Positions 52,699 to 64,000 of a DNA stretch of 64,000 nt are shown here, piece by piece (position 1 is the stretch's first letter; each line of letters opens with the position of its first letter). Location: assembly GCF_051014685.1 (NCBI RefSeq), contig NC_135052.1, positions 8,957,105 through 9,021,104 on the forward strand, in the 5' to 3' direction. Made by a program: the position numbers and the translations under genes. A model generated the notes under the pieces. The model did no database searches and was not told where the DNA came from. It was given only the letters and a program-made list of their open reading frames with translations. This DNA comes from Ptiloglossa arizonensis. Lineage: Eukaryota; Arthropoda; Insecta; Hymenoptera; Colletidae.

Positions 52699-52800
52699 CA
52701 GCGCTGCTCAACCTTTTTCTACGTGCGAGTTACTTTTTTTAGTCGAGCGACCTCGTGTCCGCGGGAAAAACACAAAATTAGAATCTGATTTCAACGTTTA
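52699..52800 (+). mobile_element. hAT-like transposon end (solo)
   Basis: Begins CAGCGCTGCTCAACCTTTTT, matching the CAGNGNTNCTCAACC terminal pattern of hAT-family elements, followed by a GAGCGACCTCGTG-type stretch often seen just inside such ends. The opposite end (GGTTGAGCAGC...CTG) was not found in the following kilobases, so only one end survives. Confidence 0.4.
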
Positions 52801-55799
52801 TTTAACATTTCCATAGAGACGATGTAAGTATCGAAATGTTAACATATCGATAGAAACAAAATAAATAAACGAAATGGAAATCATCAGCTTCATAATACAA
52901 TTCGCGTAAAGTAAATATCGGAACGTGGACATTTCGAACAATTGAAATTAAAGATAATACAAACACTAATGAGAATTTGACGATTGTTTCAATATTGGAA
53001 TTACAAGAGGAGACGAGAATGATATTAAAGAATTGCTGGTTTATAAATTCAAAAATGTTTGTACATAGAAATGTGGATTATGTCAGATGCGTAGAAGAGA
53101 AGCAAGGTATCATTTTATGCACAGTATTGTCATAATTGGATATTCATCTTTGGAGTACGTCCAAATGCGATCTTCTTGCGATTGCAGATACGTATATGCG
53201 AATCGTGTTGAATTTTAATTATTTTCATCTTCCCGTGGTTTGATTTGAAATTTTTGTATTAATTTTTTGAATAAACGACCGAAGAAGAAAACATTCTAGA
53301 ATAAAGTTGTTTAGATCGTAAGTACTCGTTTGAAATTCAATCTCAACTTGCTGGTACGTTCTGAAAAACTCTTATTGAATATAATCTAATTTCTATATTT
53401 ACCTTGTCTGCGTTTATATCGCTCCGTTTTGCACTAAAGTCCGTCAAGAGAATTAAATTCGTTAACCACTCTTTATTTTTTACTTCTCGACAACAATCCT
53501 CCTTTGCAACGAAAAAGTTTCTAATGTCGTTCGATAATTTTAGAAATCTCGCTAAAAATCGACTTCTGTCGAACCAGCGAACATTAGTGCGTTAAAACAA
53601 TATACATAACTTCGTTTGTATTGAAAAAATGTCAATAAACAGATCCAGGCAAAGATAATTGATTAATATGTTGCACGTTTCGTATATAAAAAATTAATAA
53701 TTTTAACGATTATTTAATTATTTGAAACAATATTAATCTCAATCACGTGTGGTAAAAAGAAAAGTAAAACGAGTGGCCATCACGTTGAAAAGGAACATGG
53801 TTGTGCTTACATACTAATCACAGTACTTAATTATCATCGCAGATTTTGTTTTTCTTTGGCCGTGATTATGTCAGGACCAATCACCTATCGAGTCAATTAA
53901 AAAACGATACAAGCACGTGTTGCTAGAATGTAAAATAACAATTTGTACCCGTTAATAATGTAAATGTATGTACATTTTGCCATTAAACCAATATCTTTTT
54001 CGTTAATTCGTCGAGGCGGGATCGACTAAAACACGATTCTAAGCGTAAATAATTGTGGAAAAACGAAAGATCTACCAAAACACGCGTTGCGATCGATCGA
54101 TAAATCGCGATCAACTGGTGGCGCAGGCCTGAACTATTCAATGCTAAAAACAATATTACCAACGTGTAGTGTAAAATTTTGGGGAATGTAAAATCTGATA
54201 ATAAAAGAAGGGTTGCTATATATAGAAACCAGATATCACGATTAATCGTTTGAATTGCAAAGCTTAAGTTAAAAAATATTAGAGCTCGCAAGTAACTTTC
54301 AAAACGAATCTAACACGTAACAGTTTTATGTGTAAATAAGGGCTTAAATTAGCAACGCAAACTTACGTTCGTTTACGCTAAGTTGTACGAAAACGTAACT
54401 TCGTTATAAATAGAATTCAATGGAATGGATTGATATACGAAAGCTTTACATTTATTTTATTATATTTATTATATCATATCTGGAAACAATTCGAGTAGAA
54501 ATGCAATTGCAAAATAAAATTCTCATCTTAGATTGCAACTGAAACAATCATACGGTCACAGGAATACTTAACAATGAAGAATGAAAAACGTTAACATCGT
54601 TGCTCTATTCCTTGAGAACGTAACAAATAATAAATATGTATACATATACACATGTAGATATATAAAGATGTGAAACATTGAGCGAAAACATTGAACGGTA
54701 AAAAATATACAAAAATCCAAAATTATCGTTACCATAAATTTTGTTCCACTACTTTTAAATATTGACTTTCACACTAAGATGAAATTCAACGTCTAAAAAT
54801 GAAAATTCGCTGTACTTTCTTCTTAAATCGAGAATCGAATTTTAATCGAATATTAATGTAAGAGTTCGAATAAAATTGATAATTATAATTGTAAAAGTGA
54901 CGCGATGCAGCTCCAAATTTTTGGATGCTCGGCCACAACGGACCTTGAACAGTATTCGTATATTATTCTTGAGCGAGAATCACAGAAACAAGAAAAATAA
55001 AGCATCGTTAAAGTAATAATTTAACAATGCTTCGATAAATTTCACACGCCTAGCTAGATATTTAACAATGTTGTGCGTTTGTGAGAAATTGTAACACCGA
55101 TAGGTATAAATTCCATAGTTTCGGTCTTGCGAGTAATAATCTCGTCGGCAATACGTAAATACTTTGGTATTCATTGATCGAACGTTAATTCGATTATTTT
55201 CTTCTCAATGGGAGTGTCTTCGAAACACACTTTGGCAACGGAATCGTCAACGTAAAAACAAAAAAAAGAAAACACAAGAAGTCTGCGCACTCGTACATAA
55301 GGCGACCGGCGTTTCTTTTTGTTTATACGTTTACTTTCCAAGAGATTGCAATTTCATTCTTAAGTCGTAATACACCGTGATTGCGCGTATCTCGAAAAGC
55401 TCGGATTTGCAATGCAGAGATCGCTCACACACGAAGATCAAAATGTCACTGATATATGAACCGAAACCGGAATTCTCGTTTCGCAAAAATATTATTCTCT
55501 CAACATAAACAACGAAGGGTGACGTTCAATTAGTAACAACTTACGTGAAAATGATCATTCAACATGCAGTAACGCCATGCGTAAAGTGTCATCGTGACGT
55601 GTATCGCGCCGAAAATGCGTCTTTGGAAACAAAAATTCAAAAAAAAAAAAGGAAAAAATAAAGAAAAAAAAAACCAAATCTAAATCGCGAACAAAACCAT
55701 GCATGCGACAACGTTTGTCGTAGATCGAGCGCAACAAACGGGAACAGTTCGCATGCAAAGATCAGCAAGTAGATGAAAGAAAGTACTTCTCCCTTGGTC
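52801..55799. other. AT-rich non-coding stretch
   Basis: No gene recognised on either strand. An A-rich tract at about 55640-55672 marks the approach to a CpG-rich block. Confidence 0.5.
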
Positions 55800-56650
55800 C
55801 TTGGACGCGAAACCACAAATCGTTTCAACGATCACCCGTGAGAAACAATTTTATTCCGTTCGAGTCGCGGTCAAAATCGAGAAAAGCACAACAACGCGCG
55901 ACCGTTCGTCGAAATCTCTGCGCAGCTTCGCGCAACGAGAGCCGAAGTTTCGTGAAAAGTAACGCGCGGTGAAAATTTCGTTCGTAACCGGAGAAAAGTT
56001 TTACGTGTCTCGAAAACGCGAAACGAACGAGAGGAACCGTCTCCCCGTGCAATGACCGGCCATGCGACACGGCACACGTTTCCTTTAGCTACGAAATCAC
56101 TCGCGAAACGCCGACAAGTGTTTAACTTCGCGATACGCGATCCACCCGTGATTCACGGAACGTTCGCGATCTACGAGTCGTTTGGAACTGAACACTGTGT
56201 GCAACACTCGAATCCTTCGGGCCGGCGAACATTAAGGAAGGAAGAAGCATGCGTCGAGCTTCCCTTTCTCCGTAAAACTCTTTCAAACACACGCGTTCAC
56301 ACCCACTTAAATACACACGCGGACCGGTGGCGCGTGCGCTCGCACGAACACACGACCGATACGACACCGAACATCCACGAGCGTCCGTTTCCCGAGCAAA
56401 CGTACGAAAGAAATAACGCTACAGGAGGATAGGCTCGAGTTTATTGGCGCGAGTCAAAGACCCGTGGCCCGTAAATCGATCTATCAATTACGGGATGGCG
56501 CATCGACGCCAGTACCGCTGATTTCACGGGAAACGATACCGCACGCGGTAAAGGGAACCACCATACGGACCAACAGGGATGAAAGCTCGAGGGGGCACGA
56601 ACGACGAAAACCCTCTCGAAGCTGACCGACGTTGCTCGGATACGAGTGTC
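55800..56650. promoter_or_regulatory. CpG-rich block, candidate promoter region
   Basis: The most GC- and CpG-rich stretch of the window. ORFs open in several frames on both strands (one of 126 codons from the ATG at 56052, plus strand) with no recognisable domain, and rich in Arg, Thr and His as GC-rich non-coding DNA often is. In bees such blocks commonly mark promoters with unspliced leader exons. It could serve the SLC12 gene (about 11 kb away on the minus strand) or a gene beyond the right edge. Confidence 0.35.
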
Positions 56651-57635
56651 GGTTTTCGAACCTACGGTGAAATTAACCCTTTGCGTTCGACGAACGGCTC
56701 CGATTTCGTCGAATTTTTTTCTTTTTTCAGAATTTCGAACAAACGCACCCCTCGGTGTCGCGAAATTTTAAGGACGCTTGGAGTATAGATATTTCTTTCA
56801 ATTACGTTCCATCGACTATCGAAACATCGAGTGCTGGCTCGTTTTCTTTCCCTCTAAGCGGTTGTATTTTCTAGTAGACGTTCGTTTCCTTCGGTTAGTA
56901 CTTTCTATGTGTTTCTTGCGCCGTCTGAGCCGCAGGGTATGTTATTTTGTGCGTTCGTCTTTGAGCGAATACACGGGTACATCGAAATGAAAGAGCGACC
57001 AGTAATTGTACGATTTATTTTTACTTCTTTTACTTTGAATTCGTTCCTCGAGGTGTTCCAGTTGGAACGAAAAAGGTTCGAGAGAAGGTTAACCTCGACG
57101 TAAGCTTTCTTTGACCATTTGACCGGGGTGTAAGAACGCTATGGAGCACACTGGAGATTTTTCAAATGTTTCGTCGAAACGATATACTATACATAAGTTC
57201 GCGTAGTGTTTGGTTATCGAATCCTTACTCGAAACATCTTTCTTCGATGGTATTGGTTCTTGGTACTGTGGTTTCTAGAACCGAGGACAAGAATCACGAT
57301 TGTTGTTCACGAGATAAATCTTTACGGCTGGACGAATCGTGACACCGATTTTCTAACCGTGAAAGACGTTGCGTCGTTTTAGAAAGTTCGCAGAAAAAAA
57401 GATATATTTTTCCAGTAACGAAGAGTCACTTGTAGAAAAGAAAAGGTTAATTATTGCTGGAATTCGTAATTCTTGCACGTTCGAATCAGAGTATCGATTT
57501 TTCGAGATGTTAAACGATAAATTAGTTACTTTGCCAGGAACGTCAATGCATTGTAAAATAATCACCATCGAAATTAGTTTCCTCGCCTGTCGGTGATTCC
57601 TTTCGAGGTAACGGAATTTATTTCTTCTTCGCTAG
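56651..57635. other. intermediate-GC stretch without recognised gene
   Basis: Moderate GC. Short ORFs on both strands, none with a family resemblance. Confidence 0.45.
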
Positions 57636-57938
57636 TCATTTCTTTCGGCTGATTAGAGGATACCTTTGGTTCTTTGAGGAGACAACCGAGAAAAAGCTAT
57701 TTTTCGTACCGCGCAAAGGGGGACGCAAACCACTTATGATAGGGTCTGAGGAAATAAGGAGCACGTGTAAAGATCCTCGTTTGTAACTGTTCTCGAGGCT
57801 TCCCCAGCGAGGGATTTGTATCTGTCTACTCGAGCTTCCCCGCATATTTGGGCAATAGGTGAGAGCTTGCGACACGATGACAGATCCTTGGATGAATACG
57901 AAGAGACAGACCCACCAGTAATCTTCTGGATATAGTAC
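57636..57938 (-). CDS. candidate coding exon with a membrane segment (unassigned)
   Basis: On the minus strand a splice acceptor (CACTCGTTTCAG, ending 57939) is followed by an open frame of about 100 codons to a TGA at 57636. It begins VLYPEDYWWVCLFVFIQGS, a Trp- and Tyr-rich hydrophobic segment, then a basic, Ser-rich tail. I do not recognise the family and found no partner exon. It may be a terminal exon, a pseudogene piece or chance. Confidence 0.25.
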   Translation of the reverse strand, partial: VLYPEDYWWVCLFVFIQGSVIVSQALTYCPNMRGSSSRQIQIPRWGSLENSYKRGSLHVLLISSDPIISGLRPPLRGTKNSFFSVVSSKNQRYPLISRKK

Positions 57939-57950
57939 CTGAAACGAGTG

Positions 57951-58402
57951 CTAAGTTTCTCAGAGTTTTACACTATAGACGAACGTTTGGTTTAAACAAT
58001 ACGGGGCAGGTACGTTGAAAAGAATAAATTACTCAACAACGAATTTTACTGTCAACTTTTGTCACAGTTCAGAAATTTGTATTTGATCAAACGTAGCTGC
58101 GTGCTTAGTTTCTCAGAGTTTTACACTATAAACGAACGTATGGTGTAAACAATACGGGGCAGGTACGTTGAAAAGAATAAATTACTCAACAACGAATTTT
58201 ACTATCAACTTTTGTCACAGTTCAGAAATTTGTATTTGATCAAACGTAGCTGCGTGCTAAGTTTCTCAGAGTTTTACACTATAAACGAACGTATGGTGTA
58301 AACAATACGGGACAGGTACGTTGAAAAGAATAAATTACTCAACAACGAATTTTACTGTCAATTTTTCTTACAGACCAGAAATTTGTATTTAATCGAACGC
58401 TA
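57951..58402. repeat. 153-bp tandem repeat, 3 copies
   Basis: Copies start at 57951, 58104 and 58257 (CTAAGTTTCTCAGAG or CTTAGTTTCTCAGAG), exactly 153 bases apart. Copies 1 and 2 are nearly identical; copy 3 drifts at its right end (TTTTTCTTACAGACCAG in place of CTTTTGTCACAGTTCAG). No open frame runs through the units. Confidence 0.95.
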
Positions 58403-58460
58403 TGTTATCGAACGAAGTGTATATTTTTCCCCAATTGCGACATTATAAAATTTGGTTTCT

Positions 58461-58664
58461 TTATTTCGTAAATTGTCTATCAAAGGAGACAAAATCCATC
58501 CGATCGATTCGGAATGCGTTAACATTCTTCAGTAATTCCTCGAGACAATTGCCGTGAACTTTTAGTAATAATATTTTCAAATGGTCATTGTCCATCGAGG
58601 ATGGTTTGTTATATCGAGGTTCGTGTTTGAGATCGACATCGATGTGAACCAACTTTGCTTCTAA
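58461..58664 (-). CDS. candidate terminal coding exon (unassigned)
   Basis: Minus strand: an acceptor-like AAATTTTAG ending near 58665 is followed by about 67 open codons to a TAA at 58461. The peptide is hydrophilic and balanced (KLVHIDVDLKHEPRY near the start, DNDHLKILLLKVHG in the middle), unlike translated AT-rich spacer. No family recognised and no upstream exon found. Confidence 0.22.
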   Translation of the reverse strand, partial: LEAKLVHIDVDLKHEPRYNKPSSMDNDHLKILLLKVHGNCLEELLKNVNAFRIDRMDFVSFDRQFTK

Positions 58665-61600
58665 AATTTAAATTCCAGATAAGAATCATCGATTATGTAA
58701 AGTACGAACGTTTCGAGAAAGCTTCCTGTAGCAGGTAATTGAGATTATTCGAGGTAGCAACAATCGGTAAGGAACGATAAACAGGAAACAGATTTCGCGA
58801 CATAGAATTATGGCTGTCTACGTTGACTTTTCTCCTTGTTTCCGGTATAATTGATCGGTATTTAAAACTCAACGTTCCGTTTTAGATTCGCGTGTAAATT
58901 TGGCCGTTGTTCGTCGATATTAAAATTACATTCTACCCGAGAATGGAAAACGATGCGACAACGTACGTAGTTTGTACACAACATCGTTGAAAATAATTCC
59001 AAAATCGTTCGATTCAAATTCAAGTTAACACGATCGGTTGATTTGTAAAACTTTTAGATATCGTTCCAGGTTGTTTCGTAATTACTCTAATTATACTTCG
59101 AACGCGATACTTTTATTTCAAGCAATACCATTGAGAAGTTACATTTTTAAATATTCATTGCCTTGAAAGTTAAGGTCGCAGTGACAGAAAAGGCATTAGT
59201 GTCCAAGATATGTATCAGGTGCCGGTGTACGCGTTGAATTGTTATTAAAAATATGTTTGCACCGTTTGTGGAAAAATACCAGTAGGACATAATTTTTGTT
59301 TACGTGCCGGTAAATCGTGTATTTCATCGATTTCGAGTAACCGTAGCTCGAATGGAAGATTCGTCGATTTTTAAGATTCGAACGACTAAGAAACGCACCG
59401 GCAAAAATACAAATATGTTAGTTGGGAAATGAGAACCGTATTCATTTGATCCCCTGGGTTGACGGACTGTTTAGTTACGTTTAAAAATATTTTGGTGACG
59501 GATGGAAAGCGGCTGACGCGAAGAAAGAGGCACTTTGCGAGAATGATAGGAGCTCTGCTCCAGTTTTGTCATGAAGAAGTACCGTTTTCGTGTCTATTCG
59601 CGAGTATTCGGGGATTTAGACTGTTACGAAACAATTTACGCGCCCCAATTTCGGAATTATTAATTGTTTCGCGGGAAAAATTTTAAACAAATTGAAAAAA
59701 AAAAAATAAAACGTGCACCGTCGCTCGTAAATTTGGAGCACTCTTCGATCTTCCGAACGAGCAACCATTTTTTGTACACGACAGTACGTTTCGCCGAAAT
59801 TGTTATTCTTGCGTATCAGATTGAGCTTTGTTCGAGCACAATGTGCAATTGTACTCTGATACTTCGTTTGTATTCGAATAAACGAAATGTTCGGGCAGTG
59901 AAGTTAATTTCAACGTTTCGATTTTAATCAATGTTGGATCATCTTCGGAATAGTAGAAAAAATAATGTGACAATATTTTTTTTACTTAAAGAACAAGTAA
60001 TTGAACGAACTTCGAAGCATCTTTCGGAACATGGTGACATTCTAACGTATAATATAATTAGCGCACGACGTACCTGTTGTTTAAAGTCGTCCTTGCAGAG
60101 ATACGTTATCGAAAGTAGCTCGTTCTTTGAAGATCATCAGTCGTTGAATAACTTCCCAACAGTTTACCGTGGTTTTACCGCACTGATGTCGTTCAAAGGG
60201 ATTTCCAACTACTTGGATTATGGGAATTGAACGTTATACATTGATTAGGTATATCTCGCTACCAAGGAACTGTCTCGCGCATTAATGACGTTGAATGTGT
60301 TCAATTTTATTAGTAAATATTTATCGTTGACACGCTTTACGAAAGGTACTATTTATTTTCACCACATAATACCGTTTAGATAGTAATTACAATTTCGTGT
60401 CACTGTCGAATTTTGTGCAATTAAATTTTGTTACTATCCTAAGGGTAAATTTGCAATTTTTTGGTGTTGCAAGGAATGTAGTGGTACAAATCGTTCGTAA
60501 ACGTTACTTAATAACGTTTAATAAAGAAATCAAACGAAGAAAAATTACATAAACCTGCACGTATATAAAAACGCGACACCAAATCGTAAATACAATGCAA
60601 TAAATAAAATATCGACGATTCCTGACGAACGTGTTCGTTGCAACAAAGTTTCTAATGCAAGATACGACAGATTTCACAAAGTGTTCTCTTTTCTGTACCA
60701 CTTTGTGTTTGCATGCACGGAACGATGAGGATCGATTCGTTGAAAAGATTTTACTGTTCTATTTGAACAAAATGACGTTCACCATTAGTAGACGAACCGT
60801 TACATCCGAGAAAAAAATGTGTCACTGGAAGACAAGAGCGATCAAACCGTGTGAAACCAGTTCTTTGTATTCTCGTTTGAAAAACAGTCGTGGCTGGTAT
60901 CGGTTTTTAAAATTCCAACTAACGCGAACAAAGACAGGCAGGGATATCGTAGAATGTCCTGAGAAGAAAGAAAATAACCGAATCTTTCCGGTAATAACCG
61001 ATCTCTCGGGGAGTCTTTCGTGTGAGATCATATCTTCAGAATTTTCCTGATTGGTCGGCTACTTCTCGTAAACAAGCGTGACGGGGAACAACGGTGGTCA
61101 TTGTTGCCAATTAAATTGTTGAGCACTGGTGATGGAATATTAAGTTCGATGTTAGACAACACCATTATTCCTCCGAATGAAAGTGGTTGGAAAGTATACA
61201 GTTTCATTCGAGATGAGCAAAGAGTATCTTAGCTGAAGGAACGAATACGTACGGGTAGTAAAACAAGCGTTGTACATTCAACATAGTAGGATTTTTAATC
61301 CTCAACTGTACAGGCTCAGTGTCACTTGGTCTCTTACAAAATAGTTGATTTTTCGTTATTGAATTTCTTAGATCTTTCTAATCTGAACTTGTTCAAAAAT
61401 TGTAGTAGTACTTCAGATGCGTTGACAGAACGGTAGTTTTCAAACGATATATTACTTCGTTAAAATTAAAGTAACAAAATTCTTAACGAATGGGTAAAGA
61501 AAAAAGTATTCACAGAGCTGCCATCGATCGATAAAAAATGTATAAACAATTGAGCGGGGATTCCCGATGTGTATTTATTTTTATTTCTAAGCGTAGATCA

Positions 61601-63227
61601 CCTTTCGTTTCGTTTTAGTCTTTCCACAGAAGTGCATTATTAAAATATTTACGAAAAACAAAAACGAGCTTTGAAGAACGAAATATTATAATAAAATTAA
61701 TCTTCTCTTAGAAGAATTGATGAATCGATGGGAAAAAGTCGTGCGACTATACAATACATTGTAGGTAAATATAAAAAAAAAGGAACACTAAACGATAAGC
61801 TTCTATTTAGACAGCTAGCAAAGTTAAATGACAGAGACGAAAGATTTGTCGTTACAAAAGTCAAAGAAAATCTATTCGAAAAAGCTCCAAAAATTGTCGT
61901 GTAATTAGAAATACTCACTAAGGCAAAGTATGTTTGTTACAAAACGATATCCAATAAACTGTGAATATTATTATCGATTCTTACCGATGATATACCCGAA
62001 AATTGTAAAATTATTGTTTCGTTCGCACTTCAAGTGTCGCTTTTAAACACACTTCAATCGAAAGATTTCGCGGTACCATTCACAGTTCAAACACACTATT
62101 AATACGTGTTAACAGCTTGCACACAGTGCTAAATTACGAATCACAAATTATTGTACTCGTTAACGGAGTGACTTCTCTCAAACTTCATGAGTTCAATTGT
62201 CGGGACACGCGTCACCAATTAAAAAGCAATTGCTGGCTTCATTGGTCGCAGCGAATATATTACTGGACAATGAGAGATGTCGCGAGACATGTTCGATTAT
62301 TTTACTGGATAAAACTGATATATACTAGTTATCGTTTGAAAGTCATGAGTATTATACTTCGATTGTGGCACGATAGCTTTTATCCTCGTTCGTGGAAAAA
62401 ATTGTTTCGCATTTATTATCCTCGTTCTCTTTCTTTCTCACATATGGTACGATCAGATTTAACCTCGATCATTACGCTATTGTAATTATATATAATTAAT
62501 CCTCAGACCACAATTCCATGTAATTAATACCATCGTGCGTCGAACGTGTTCCTAGGCGATGAATTGTTCGGTAGTTGAAATATTATGCAGCCAGTTCCAG
62601 TGTTCGTTGAGCCTCGATTGCGGTTTTAATTCAATATGAAAATTAAAATACGGTCAGAGTTTTGTTCGACAATATGTAAGACTCGCGATGATATTTCTGT
62701 GTACGTAATCCTCGCACACAGTCTCGTTTAAAAGTGCATCGATAATCATGAAATTAACGAAATATCTTCTTTTGAAATTTGAGTGGTTACGATAAATGGT
62801 AACACTCTGTACTTGAGATAGTATTAATTAGTAATTGTTATATCAATAAGGAATAAAATAATACTTTGCAAGCTTCTGTTACTGAAAAGAGCTACTAATG
62901 TGCAATTTTTTGAATTCTTTAATCTAGTATTCATTGCTATAAATTTAATTTCAATATTACATAATGCGTTTATACTAAATTAATATTGAAGGAATAGGTA
63001 ATTATGTAATAACCATGCAAGTTTAGAATATTGAGCAACGAAACGCGTTGGCTAGAATATCTATGAACTTTCAAACAATTTTATTCAACGCTACGAGTAT
63101 TTAAAAACTGAAAGTCCACGATATTAATTATATCGTAACACCAAAAATTGTTTAGTATTACGTTTATCATTGCATCGTACGCTGCAGCTAATTCAATGCT
63201 TCCATCGAATCGACGTTCATTCGATTC
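58665..63227. other. long stretch without a supported gene
   Basis: Several ORFs of 60-139 codons occur (for example 60631-61050 plus, GTG start; 62117-62485 plus, TTG start). None has an ATG-led, motif-bearing frame or matching splice sites. Confidence 0.45.
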
Positions 63228-63485
63228 ATGCTGAAAAGTACACGTGTTTTGGATAATAAATCCAACTGGCTCGAAGAGATCAAAAGAAATGTTGCAAATA
63301 AAATTAGAACGTTTTCAAAAGAAGTTCTGTACAGTGTCACGGATGACCTCAAGATGTTTCACAAAAGCCATACCAGCGAGGTATGGTGTCTGTTACGATT
63401 AACATTTCTTGCGATATTATGCAATGTAGTTTTATGGTTCGTACGTAACATAGTGTGCAGAACTACAACGAACGAGTTTAATTAA
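63228..63485 (+). CDS. candidate small single-pass membrane protein, 85 residues
   Basis: ATG-led ORF of 85 codons ending in TAA, with an AATAAA about 75 bases after the stop. The first 50 residues are charged and amphipathic (NKSNWLEEIKRNVANKIR); residues about 53-72 form one hydrophobic segment (CLLRLTFLAILCNVVLWFV), followed by a short basic tail. Codon use is mixed rather than purely AT-driven. I know no family for it. It could be a single-exon lineage-specific gene, one exon of a larger gene, or chance. Confidence 0.35.
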   Translation: MLKSTRVLDNKSNWLEEIKRNVANKIRTFSKEVLYSVTDDLKMFHKSHTSEVWCLLRLTFLAILCNVVLWFVRNIVCRTTTNEFN

Positions 63486-63865
63486 CATCTTCCATCATGG
63501 TATCAGAATAATTCTCGGTTGAGATATAATCGTATCACGTACAAGATTGGTTGTCATAATAAACTGTAATACTACAGAAGAATTCAATTAACTCTACCAA
63601 TGCTACTGCAAAAAAACAACTTATTTTTACCGATGTCTGTAAATAAGATTTTGCGAAACGTTGATCTTTCGATAAGACAGTGAGCATTAATTTCGTACAA
63701 AAATGCATGCAAGATTATTCGAGACAAGAAACATTCAAGAATTATTAACGTTCTTTAATACTAGACAAATTTATATGTCGGTTTATGTATTTAAATTTGA
63801 ATTGCTCGTCACTTCGTGTCACCATTTTTCCCGCGAGACTCGTGGATCGCTGTAAATTTGAATTA

Positions 63866-63996
63866 TTGGGTTGTCCGGAAATTCGTTTTATTTTTTTTGG
63901 TGAAAATGAAACACGATTTCCTTCGAGTGTATAAACATTTTATTAAATTATATATTCTCCATTTTGGAAAACTTAATGACTATCCGAACAACCTAA
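63866..63996 (+). mobile_element. mariner-type MITE, complete (131 bp)
   Basis: Left end TTGGGTTGTCCGGAAATTCG and right end CTATCCGAACAACCTAA form imperfect terminal inverted repeats. TA dinucleotides flank it at 63864-63865 and 63997-63998. The interior GGTGAAAATGAAACACGATT is shared with the copies at 27978 and 51241. Confidence 0.9.
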
Positions 63997-64000
63997 TATT

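Noticed and set aside
55631..55675. A-rich tract resembling a retroposon tail
   Set aside because: No target-site duplication or 3' end of a retrotransposon was seen beside it; simple low-complexity DNA is enough.
56052..56432. 126-codon ATG-led ORF in the most GC-rich block
   Set aside because: Other frames on both strands are open too; composition explains it and no domain is visible. Treated as a promoter or leader region.
1..64000. tRNA, rRNA, CRISPR arrays and operons
   Set aside because: Looked for tRNA box A/B pairs, rRNA blocks and regularly spaced repeats; none found. The gene structures are eukaryotic.

Overview
The window is AT-rich, intron-containing animal DNA, almost certainly from a hymenopteran insect and most likely a bee. 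Evidence for this is a tandem array of CYP6AS-type cytochrome P450 genes (a clade expanded in bees and relatives), short GT-AG introns, decayed mariner/Tc1/hAT DNA transposons and TA-rich spacers. No bacterial features, CRISPR arrays, rRNA or tRNA genes were seen.

Left part (1 to about 24 kb, minus strand): five head-to-tail CYP6AS-like P450 genes. Four are complete and intact (499 to 501 residues). The leftmost has only its first three coding exons in the window and runs off the left edge. All share the same exon layout: 336, 526, 222 (or 219), 252 and 170 (or 167) coding bases, with intron phases 0, 1, 1, 1. They arose by tandem duplication and are expected to be ER-bound monooxygenases acting on plant secondary metabolites or other xenobiotics.

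Middle (24 to 45 kb): after a 7 kb spacer with a GC-rich island and a mariner-type end comes an intronless plus-strand gene for ATP-dependent NAD(P)H-hydrate dehydratase (31281-32288). Converging on it is an 18-coding-exon minus-strand gene for an SLC12 cation-chloride cotransporter of the Na-(K)-Cl branch (34008-45179). I rebuilt that gene exon by exon; it gives an uninterrupted 999-residue protein. Its TM3 carries Asn where NKCC1 has its K+-coordinating Tyr, and its N-terminus is short, so ion coupling and phospho-regulation may differ from NKCC1.

Right part (45 to 64 kb): mostly non-coding. It holds the upstream region of the SLC12 gene, whose 5' UTR is interrupted by an intron so that its promoter lies further right. 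It also holds two CpG-rich blocks (about 47.4-47.9 and 55.8-56.6 kb), several tandem repeats including a 153-bp unit in three copies, two complete TA-flanked mariner MITEs and a hAT-like end. A few weak coding candidates occur here, the best being an 85-codon ORF with one membrane segment at 63228-63485.

Exon boundaries were placed by eye from splice sites, reading frame and paralogue comparison. No database search was possible.
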